The translations under genes and the position numbers were made by a program. From contig JABDJR010000675.1 in assembly GCA_013003415.1 (NCBI GenBank), positions 1 through 8,316 on the forward strand: a stretch of 8,316 nt of DNA, written 5' to 3'. Source of the DNA: Candidatus Eiseniibacteriota bacterium. Lineage in GTDB: Bacteria > Eisenbacteria > RBG-16-71-46 > JABDJR01. This document shows, piece by piece, positions 1 through 7,500 of the stretch. The first letter of the stretch is position 1, and each line of letters begins with the position of its first letter. The notes under the pieces were generated by a model. It ran no database searches, had not been told where the DNA came from, and saw nothing but the letters and a program-made list of their open reading frames with translations.

Positions 1-1685
1 ATGCCGAAGATCACACCCTGATCTTCCGTGGGGGCCAGCTCGGGAGCGGAAAATTTGAACATGGGAATGGTGAGGAGCCCAAGCACCAACCACACCATGT
101 ACACGGCAGGGCGATAATTAAGAGTGCTATCGACCCGTCGCCCATAGGCGGCCCGGATGCGATCAAAGTCGCGAGTGATGCGCCCGGCCAAACCGCGTTC
201 GTTCATACCGGGCTTCAGTAACGCCGCGCACATCATGGGCGAAAGCGTTAAGGCAACAATCGCCGAAACCACAATCGCGCCGGTCAGCGTAAACGCGAAC
301 TCACGGAAGAACGATCCGGTCAAACCACCGGAAAAGCCGATGGGCGCGTAGACCGCAACCAGAGTCAGGGTAATCGCAATAATGGGCCCCACAAGTTCGC
401 GCGCCCCAATGAGCGCCGCCTGGAAGGGCTTCTTACCCATGGCAATGTGACGCTCGATGTTCTCGACCACCACAATGGCATCGTCGACCACCAGTCCCAC
501 CGAGAGCACAATGGCCAGTAGGGTGAGGAGGTTAATGGTGAACCCAAAGAGCTGCATGACGAACACTGCCCCGATCAAGGACAGGGGAATCGCCACAACG
601 GGAATAAGCACCGTTCGCAAGGAACCCATGAACAAGAAGATGACGATAATCACGATGATGAGGGTGTCGCGAAGCGTTTCGATCACCTCATGGATCGCGT
701 TCTGAATGTACTTGGTGGCATCGTAAGCCACGACAGCCTCAAGGCCGCTGGGCAAACCGGCCTTGATCGCTTCCATTTCGGTGCGCACCCGGGCGATGAC
801 ATCGACGGAGTTGGCGTTAGGCAACGGGAACATCCCCACAAACACCGCGGTCTTCCCGGAAAAGCGCACGTCGGTGCTGTAGTCCTCGGCGCCCAACACC
901 ACGTTCGCAATATCTCCAAGGCGAATGATGGTGCCGCCGCTTTCACGGATGACGAGTTGCTTGAACTCCTCGACCGAACCAATGTCAGTGTTGGCGGTGA
1001 GATCGACTTGAACCAAAGAGCCCTTGGTGTTTCCTAAGGCGGCGAGATAGTTGTTGGCGGCGAGCGCCTGCCTCACCTGAGAAGGGCTGACGTTCAAACC
1101 GGCCATGCGGTCTGGATCGAGCCAGATCCGCATAGCGAACGTTCGTGCCCCCAAGATTTCTGCTCGCTGCACCCCTTCTAGCGCAGAAAGGCGCGGCTGC
1201 ACCACACGCACTAGATAATCGGTGATCTCGTTTTGCGCCAACACATCGGAACTAAAACTGAGGTACGCGGCGGCAAACTGACTATCGGCGGACTCCACGT
1301 TAATGGTGGGAACTTCGGCCTCGGGGGGAAGGTCTCCCCTCACCTGATCGACCTTAGAGCTGATCTCGGAAAGGGCTTTAATGGGATCGTAGTTGAGCTT
1401 TAGACGCACCTGAATGGTAGAAACGCTCTGGGCGCTGGAAGACTGGATGTAGTCGATACCGTCGGCGGCGGCAATAGCTCGCTCTAGAGGCGCGGTAACG
1501 AAACCTCGGACCAGCTCGGCGTCGGCACCCACGTAAATGGTGGTGACGGTGATGGTGGAGTTTTCGTTTCGCGGATACTGACGAACGTTCAAGGACTGGG
1601 CAGCCTGAATACCACCGATGATGATAATCAGGTTAACTACTAGAGCCAGTACGGGTCGTCGAACAAAAGGATCGGTAATTTTCAT
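1..1685 (-). CDS. RND-family multidrug efflux pump, inner-membrane permease (HAE1/AcrB-MexI type), N-terminal part, truncated by window edge
   Basis: This is a proton-driven inner-membrane pump that would export drugs or other amphiphiles through a tripartite complex with the adjacent adaptor. Reading the minus strand from ATG at 1685 gives 561 uninterrupted residues to the window edge, about half of the usual 1020-1050. It begins MKITDPFVRRPVLA, typical of the family, with TM1 at about residues 11-30. The periplasmic porter region spans about 35-330 and contains the motif VRQYPRNENSTITV. TM2-TM6 follow from about 340. The motif GLVVDDAIVVVENIERH carries D401 and D402, the positions of the AcrB proton-relay pair Asp407/Asp408. 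The partner lysine of TM10 lies outside the window. An in-frame TAG at 1695-1697 excludes any start further upstream. The gene follows the adaptor gene by 54 bases, the usual adaptor-pump order. The N-terminus resembles the MexI/MexW branch; substrate cannot be told from sequence. Confidence 0.95.
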   Translation of the reverse strand, partial: MKITDPFVRRPVLALVVNLIIIIGGIQAAQSLNVRQYPRNENSTITVTTIYVGADAELVRGFVTAPLERAIAAADGIDYIQSSSAQSVSTIQVRLKLNYDPIKALSEISSKVDQVRGDLPPEAEVPTINVESADSQFAAAYLSFSSDVLAQNEITDYLVRVVQPRLSALEGVQRAEILGARTFAMRIWLDPDRMAGLNVSPSQVRQALAANNYLAALGNTKGSLVQVDLTANTDIGSVEEFKQLVIRESGGTIIRLGDIANVVLGAEDYSTDVRFSGKTAVFVGMFPLPNANSVDVIARVRTEMEAIKAGLPSGLEAVVAYDATKYIQNAIHEVIETLRDTLIIVIIVIFLFMGSLRTVLIPVVAIPLSLIGAVFVMQLFGFTINLLTLLAIVLSVGLVVDDAIVVVENIERHIAMGKKPFQAALIGARELVGPIIAITLTLVAVYAPIGFSGGLTGSFFREFAFTLTGAIVVSAIVALTLSPMMCAALLKPGMNERGLAGRITRDFDRIRAAYGRRVDSTLNYRPAVYMVWLVLGLLTIPMFKFSAPELAPTEDQGVIFG

Positions 1686-1693
1686 GGGGTTGG

Positions 1694-1702
1694 CCTAGCC
1701 TC
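1694..1702 (-). promoter_or_regulatory. Weak ribosome binding site of the RND pump gene
   Basis: On the minus strand GAGGCTAGG precedes the pump ATG. The AGG nearest the start is 8 bases away and the GAGG 13 bases away. The match to a Shine-Dalgarno sequence is only partial. An in-frame TAG overlaps this site, which fixes ATG 1685 as the first possible ATG start of the pump frame. Confidence 0.35.
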
Positions 1703-1739
1703 GGAAACTAAAGATCGAACAAAACTCTTCATGGGAGGA

Positions 1740-2858
1740 TTATTGGTTCTCGGGAGTGGGTTCGGTCTCGAATTCTGGGGCAAACTCATTCTTAACCACC
1801 ACCGCCTGGCCGTTACGAAGCTTAAACACTCCGGTACTTGCGGCCACCTCCCCGGCTTGAAGCCCGGAAAGCACGGAAACAAAGTCCCCTCGTTTCTCTC
1901 CCAACCGCACAAACTGAGCTCGGAGGGCTTGGCCCTCGCCTTCTGCCGCATCTTCAACAATGAAAACCTGATCGCCGAAGGGGGCATTCAGCACCGCAGT
2001 AATGGGTACCGCCACCACCTGGTTCTCGCCCGGGAGGATGGTGGTGACCTTCACAAACATGCCAGAACGCAGCGCTTCGTCGGAATTAGGTAGGGTGGCC
2101 TGCACGCGAACACTCCGGGTAGCGCTGTCGATTTGGGAGTCGATGGCCGTGATCTTCCCCGTCATGATCCGGCCTGGAAAAGCATCGGTGGTGATTTCAA
2201 CATCGTAGCCAATGGCGACCTTAGGAAGCTCTTGCTGAGGAAGCGAAAAGTTTACATAGACCGGGTCCATGGATTGAAGATTCACGATGGGCTGACCTTC
2301 GTTGATCACTTCCCCCAAGTTCACTTCTCGTAGACCCAGGCGACCACTGAAAGGAGCGCGAACCGTCTTCTTCCGAATGATGGCCTTCAGCTCATCGACA
2401 CGAGCCGAAGACTCGTCGTAAGTTGCCACCGCCTGGTCGAGCTCGGACTGAGAGACCACCGTTCTTTCTTGAAGCTTGGTCATGCGATCGAGGTTGATCT
2501 TCGCCAGCTTTGCCGAGCTCTCCGCCGAACGCAGTTGGGCTTGCTCGATGCTGATGTCTTGCTGCACCAACACCGTGCCCTTGGAAACGGTGTCGCCGGG
2601 TTCAAAGCCGATGCGAACAATCTTGCCCGTGTACTCAGCGGTTACCACCACTCCCTGAACAGACTCCACGGAGCCCACGGAGGAGATCCCTCGGCGCCAG
2701 GATTCGTTGGTGGCGGTTGCGGTGGTGATGGTTTCGGGGGGCATGACAAAGTTTTCGCCGGCCTCAACCATTATCATGATTTGCAGGGCTTTGATGCCCC
2801 CCAATCCAAAGATGATAATCAGGAGACCTAAAAACGTGAGCGCAATGCGTTTCTTCAT
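1740..2858 (-). CDS. RND efflux periplasmic adaptor subunit (membrane fusion protein, MexH/MdtA-like)
   Basis: This adaptor links an inner-membrane RND pump to an outer-membrane channel. The 372-residue length is normal for the family. An N-terminal hydrophobic segment at about residues 5-27, with no lipobox cysteine, suggests an uncleaved membrane anchor rather than a lipoprotein. A split biotinyl-lipoyl-like domain follows at about 61-101 (with GFEPGDTVSKG) and 165-198 (with VRAPFSGRLGLR). Between the halves is an alpha-helical hairpin at about 103-163, rich in Ala, Gln, Glu and Lys, which would contact the outer-membrane channel. The beta-barrel domain covers about 199-275 and the membrane-proximal domain about 280-355, ending in an acidic, proline-containing tail. 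The ATG has an AGG about 10 bases upstream, a modest ribosome site. It is the first gene of a likely two-gene (or longer) operon with the pump. The long spacer upstream suggests it has its own promoter. Confidence 0.95.
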   Translation of the reverse strand: MKKRIALTFLGLLIIIFGLGGIKALQIMIMVEAGENFVMPPETITTATATNESWRRGISSVGSVESVQGVVVTAEYTGKIVRIGFEPGDTVSKGTVLVQQDISIEQAQLRSAESSAKLAKINLDRMTKLQERTVVSQSELDQAVATYDESSARVDELKAIIRKKTVRAPFSGRLGLREVNLGEVINEGQPIVNLQSMDPVYVNFSLPQQELPKVAIGYDVEITTDAFPGRIMTGKITAIDSQIDSATRSVRVQATLPNSDEALRSGMFVKVTTILPGENQVVAVPITAVLNAPFGDQVFIVEDAAEGEGQALRAQFVRLGEKRGDFVSVLSGLQAGEVAASTGVFKLRNGQAVVVKNEFAPEFETEPTPENQ

Positions 2859-2950
2859 TAGATTAGGACCTACTTGAAGACAGGCTTCCAGACGCTTCCT
2901 TGAACGCTAGAAAGCGAGTCACCTGTGCTTGTAAAAGGCGGGGGTGAGAA

Positions 2951-2959
2951 ATTCTAGCA
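2951..2959 (-). promoter_or_regulatory. Candidate extended -10 promoter element for the efflux operon
   Basis: In the 147-base spacer between the flippase stop and the adaptor start, the minus strand reads TGCTAGAAT: an extended -10 (TGn) followed by TAGAAT, five of six matches to TATAAT. No convincing -35 hexamer lies 16-18 bases upstream (TTCGTC is the closest), which is tolerable for extended -10 promoters. Transcription would begin near 2944, giving a leader of roughly 85 bases before the adaptor ATG. No terminator hairpin with a T-run was found between the flippase stop and this site, so read-through from upstream is possible. The sigma-70 consensus may not suit this organism. Confidence 0.3.
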
Positions 2960-3005
2960 CTCCTGAGCATTTAGACGAAGGTTTCTATAGACCAATAGGG
3001 AATGT

Positions 3006-4532
3006 CTATTTTTTAACTTTTCCACTCAATCTGGAGCCAAACCAGGAGAAAACTGCCTTTCGCTCGGAGCCGGAAACGGCTAGCAGAGAGGACAGCACCG
3101 AAAAGAGCCCGACCGCCAGCGCCGCCTGAGCCAGAATTGCCGGATAGCTAGCAGGATAACTTTGAGTGCGCACCCAAAAAACTACCAATAACGTAACCCC
3201 CGCGGGCAGTGCGAAGCGTAAAAGCGTTTGTTGCAGATGTTGCGCTACTCCAATGCCGACTTCCCTCAGAGCCAGACCACACCAGGTGCTCTGAATGGAA
3301 AGGCGCATGAGCGCATAGGCCAGAGAGATTCCAACCAGACCCCATCCGAGCCCTCCCAGAATCATGAGAACGAGTCCAACCAAGGACAGGACGAGGGTCC
3401 ATCGGGCTTGGGTTTGGTGCTTCCCTCGCCCTAAGAGCAACTGCGAAGCCACCGGAGCAAAAGCTTCGATGAAGAGCGTAGCGCCAAGAATGCGTATCAC
3501 CCACCTTCCTGTGGTCGCGTACTCGGGTCCAATCCAACGGGCAATAAAAGGTTCTCCCAAACTCACCAAGCCAACCCCCATGGCAATCAACACAAACTGG
3601 AGAACGCGGGACAATGCGAACCAACTCCGATGGGTTGATTCTAGACCTTGGTTCTGGCCTTCAAGAAAACTGAAGTAGGGAGTAACCGGGAGGGAGGCGC
3701 TATTTGAAAACTGAATGGCGTACTGCATTAGGCGGCTTGGCAAAACGAAGAATACGATCATCTGCGGCCCTAAGATGGGTGCAATGATGAGCGGGGTACT
3801 TTTCTGGATACGATCAGAAATCATGAGCAGAACACTGCTCAGTCCGTAAAGAAAAAGCTGCTTAATGTGAGACTTCGAAACGAGGCTCGGAAGAATGGTG
3901 CAACGATCTGAACCAAAAAAGGAAGCGAAGCCTAGGGCGGCGAAGTAGAACAAGTTGGAGAGGGTGAGCACCCAGGCCAGATAGACGAGGTAGGGCCCAT
4001 CGGTTTGGGTAAGAACCCAGTAATACGCAAACCCCTGGCCAACGATGGAGATGATCCGAAAGAGATTAGCCAAACTATGGCGCTGGAGTCCGAATTGGTG
4101 CGCGCCAAAGGTAACCCCAACAAAGATCACGAAGATGTTTAGGGCCATGACGAAACACAGAGGACGCCACTGACTAACGAGCTGGCTATATTCCTGGGGT
4201 GAGAAGTTGAAACGCACTCCGAGGACAACCATCACCAGAGCGCTCACCAGACCGGCAAGAATCATGAGAAACATGGCGGAACTCAAGATGCGGTTGATTT
4301 CGTTTCGGTCTTTGCTGGCGGAGGCTTTCGACACGTAGCGAACTACGGCGGGACCCACCCCAAGGTCGAGTGCGGCCAAGTACCCGAAGATGCTGAGAAC
4401 CACTTCCCAGATTCCATAGCCCGCGTCTCCCAGAACGCGAACAAGCACCGGGCTTAAGATGAAAGCGACGGCGACCTGAATAACGAGGAGCAAAGACCCC
4501 GTGCTGGAGTTCAAAAACAGACGTCGCTTCAT
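3006..4532 (-). CDS. Oligosaccharide/polysaccharide flippase (Wzx-like, MOP superfamily)
   Basis: This is a polytopic inner-membrane protein, predicted to move lipid-linked oligosaccharide units to the periplasmic face for O-antigen, capsule or exopolysaccharide assembly. Its 508 residues fit the family (about 400-520). About 14 hydrophobic segments are visible, roughly at 12-33, 41-66, 82-107, 124-144, 159-176, 181-204, 224-240, 246-268, 305-327, 345-367, 377-397, 399-415, 437-455 and 464-487. The N-terminal stretch GDAGYGIWEVVLSIFGYLAA, followed by LDLGVGPAVVRYVSKA, is the conserved opening of this flippase family. The start is well bounded: the preceding gene's TAG is in the same frame six codons upstream, so ATG 4532 is the first ATG. 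No purine-rich ribosome site precedes it (the bases read CTTTCCTCG), so translation may depend on coupling to the upstream gene. No glycosyltransferase, polymerase or ligase lies in the window, so the glycan is unknown. MurJ or a teichuronic-type exporter is less likely. Confidence 0.88.
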   Translation of the reverse strand: MKRRLFLNSSTGSLLLVIQVAVAFILSPVLVRVLGDAGYGIWEVVLSIFGYLAALDLGVGPAVVRYVSKASASKDRNEINRILSSAMFLMILAGLVSALVMVVLGVRFNFSPQEYSQLVSQWRPLCFVMALNIFVIFVGVTFGAHQFGLQRHSLANLFRIISIVGQGFAYYWVLTQTDGPYLVYLAWVLTLSNLFYFAALGFASFFGSDRCTILPSLVSKSHIKQLFLYGLSSVLLMISDRIQKSTPLIIAPILGPQMIVFFVLPSRLMQYAIQFSNSASLPVTPYFSFLEGQNQGLESTHRSWFALSRVLQFVLIAMGVGLVSLGEPFIARWIGPEYATTGRWVIRILGATLFIEAFAPVASQLLLGRGKHQTQARWTLVLSLVGLVLMILGGLGWGLVGISLAYALMRLSIQSTWCGLALREVGIGVAQHLQQTLLRFALPAGVTLLVVFWVRTQSYPASYPAILAQAALAVGLFSVLSSLLAVSGSERKAVFSWFGSRLSGKVKK

Positions 4533-4547
4533 CGAGGAAAGATAACG

Positions 4548-7500
4548 CTAATTGGAGAGAAGTACGAGCTTCCGCACTTGAGGAAGTTGACCCGAGTCTG
4601 GGGTCTCGGCGCGGTAGAAGTAGACTCCGGGCGATGCGGCACGTCCCATGTCATCAACGCCGTCCCAGCCGGCCACATGGTCTCCTTCAGGCATCTGGCG
4701 ATCTACCAGGGTGCGTATGGGGCGCCCCTGAAGATCGAAAATCTGGAGTCGTACATAGGAGGCTTCGTTGAGCGTGTATCGAACCGTGGTGGTTCCATAA
4801 AACGGGTTGGGAAAGGCCGGACCCAAAAGGAGGTTGGCCGTGCCCGGTTGGTCATTCGGTATAACCGGAGTGGTTGTATCCTCAACAATGGTGATCATCT
4901 CATCGAGGGTGGGGTTTTGGATCTTGTTGAATGCCCCCGATGGCCAGTCTACGCGAAGGGAGTCGACCGACTCACCCTCGGCGAAACCAAACAACTCCGG
5001 GGTGCGGCTACGACTCGCCCACCCGGTTGTGGTTCCCGCTTCGCGAACCGTTACCGTGTCTCCTGAGTAAACGGTGATCTTGGCTCCGATCCCGTCGCGA
5101 TTGCTTAAGACTCCCTCAAGCTTCACTTTGAGATAGGGCCTCGCCCCTTCTCCGTTGTTGAGGCTGTTCCGATAGATGACGTTGGCCTCGTTTTGCCGGG
5201 CAATGTAGAGATCGGGATCCCCATCGTTATCGTAGTCGCCCCAGGTACAGGCGTGCCCAAGCCCAAAAAGCGCCGCCCGGGAAGTTTTCAACATAGAGTT
5301 CCCTAGATTTTCATAGAGAGCGTTGGTCCCGTTGAAATTGACGACGTAAAGGTCGAGATCCCCATCGAGATCATAGTCGGCAAAGCCCGCACCCCGGGAT
5401 GCATTGCCGTCATTCACTCCGAACCGATCAGCATCGTCGAAAAAGGTCTCGTCGCCCTGGTTGATATAGAGCTTGTTGTTCCCGGAAGCGGTGACGTAGA
5501 TGTCGAGCCAACCGTCGTTGTTGACATCGGCCCAGGTGGCCCCAATCGCCGAGCTCGTGCTGGAAACGCCGGCAGAGACCGTGACCTCTTCAAACTGATT
5601 CGAGCCCAGGTTCTTGAATAGGGCGTGACCCCGCTCCCCAAGGAAGGTCATGAACAAGTCGGGCAACATGTCATTGTTGAAGTCACCCCACATGCCGCCG
5701 TAGGCGTTCTCTTCCGTCTCCGGGAAATTGAAACCGGTTTGGTCCGCGATATCGGTGAAGGTTCCATCACCGTTGTTGTGCCATAGAGCCGATGGCCCGG
5801 TGCGATTGACGACAGAGAGATCCAAGAGGCCATCAAGATCAGCGTCGACCCAGGCCGCGTCAAACTCGCGCCCAATATCGTCGACATTCGAGCCGTCGGT
5901 GATGTCTTGGAATACCGACCCGTTGAGGTTTTGGTAAAGACCGTGATCGGTGACAAAAATATCGGCGTTTCCGTCGTTGTTGAAGTCGCCCCAAGCGGCT
6001 CCAATGCCGCCTTCTCGACTCCCTAGCCCAGCGCTCAGAGTTGCATTAGCAAAGGTCCCGTTCTGGAGGTTCTGGAAGAGGGCGTCTCGGTCACCGGGTG
6101 ACCCCCCCGCCGAGTTGTTCACCACAAAAGCATCGATATAGTCATCGTTGTTGTAGTCGGCAAAAGCGGCTCCCACTCCAAAACCCGTGTTTTCGAGAGA
6201 GGTGGTATTGGGAATCTCCAGCTGCACCGCGTTGGGAATACCTTTAACCGCGCGCACGTCGTAAGAACCGTAAAGGGTGAATTGCGCGCTCCCCCCTTGT
6301 CCCTTCCGAATCTTGATGGTGTAGATGCCTCCGGTTTCTGCGGTGATGGAAACGCTGGAGGACAGATCGTTGGGGCGATTGTCGTTCGACCCCACCGTGA
6401 TCAAGCTCGGATCTAAGACCTCTAGAATCGTGTCGGTTGCTCCCACTAGGTTCAGCGTTTCTACCGTCATCTTGTCCCCGGCCATCACTTCTACCGTGTG
6501 AAAATCTTCATCGCCCGAACCATAGAAGGTGTGGTGCGCACTGACTCCATCTAGAGAAAGTGGGGTCGCGGTTGCGGGAAGGTCATCGTCTTCGAACGCA
6601 TCGGGGAACAGTTCCACTCGAAGCTGACCGAAAGTCTCTTCCATCTCTTCCGAGAAGCCGTTGTCTACCGAAGGGCTGAACCAACCGTCCCAAAAGTCTT
6701 CAATCGTAATGTTGTTGGCAACATCCATGGGACCGTTTAGGACTTCCCATATTTCGGCCAAGGAGAGTTCGAGGGGGTCGTCGTCGAGTCCGGGAGAAGG
6801 GTCGGGCGTGCTTGCGCCATCGATGATGTCCCAGAGCAAACCTTGGACCGCGACCTCACTGGCCGCTCCCCAAACAGCGACGCTCGGTCCCTCACAATCG
6901 TAAGAGAAGAAGAGTTGCCCTTCGCCATTCAGACCAGTGGTGTCGACATACCAGCTGGGAGTGTCAGCGCCGATTCGCTTTCGTACTGCCGATTGCCAAA
7001 AGCTGGCAAAGCCTTCGCTCCAGGACAGACGCGGATCCTGCGCGCTGTCATCGATGAAATGAGCTCCCCCTGGGGAATTGTCTTTAGAGAACTCACTCGC
7101 AACGTAGTGACCGTATTCGTGAATGATGACCGAGTCGTCATACCCCTCTTCATCCAGAAGGAAGATCTCTCGCGTGCCGCGAGCGTAGAACGTCCCCACG
7201 CCTGAACTTGTGTTCCAGTAGGTACGGCAAGAGCTGGTAGGGAGGCTTCCTCGAACCGACTGAATCGTGCGAGCCGACTCAATGAGACCGTCGAGAATGT
7301 TGAAGGCCTCTCCCGGTCCGCCGGGTTCCGCTACGCGATCACCAAAGTCAAGAGTTTGCCCCGCGCCGGGGTTCGCCATGGCCGGAGTAATAATGGAGTA
7401 CAAAGCCGGGTTACCGGAGGAGACGCGCACATCGAGCGTGGCCGCACCGCCGTTGGGGCTCGCCGCAAAAGCGGAGCGCGAGCTGAGCACGCGAACTTGA

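Noticed and set aside
690..1037. Open frame of 115 codons on the plus strand inside the pump gene.
   Set aside because: It is antisense to a clearly conserved RND coding sequence and its translation shows no recognisable protein features; it is a shadow frame.
2906..2958. A 7-base inverted repeat, GCTAGAA at 2906-2912 and TTCTAGC at 2952-2958, the second arm overlapping the candidate -10 element.
   Set aside because: The arms are 39 bases apart, and a 7-base match is about what chance would give in a spacer of this size. There is no further symmetry to support an operator.
2984..2991. Palindrome TCTATAGA downstream of the flippase stop.
   Set aside because: Eight bases only, AT-rich, with no extension of symmetry and no following T-run, so it supports neither a terminator nor an operator.
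3148..3624. Open frame of 158 codons on the minus strand within the flippase gene.
   Set aside because: It is out of frame with the flippase, whose hydrophobic segments continue unbroken through this region. The alternative translation has no membrane or domain pattern.
4578..5066. Open frame of 162 codons on the plus strand opposite the C-terminal end of the large secreted protein.
   Set aside because: It lies wholly antisense to the ASPIC/UnbV and FlgD-like domains, and its composition looks like a complement-frame artefact with no domain or signal.
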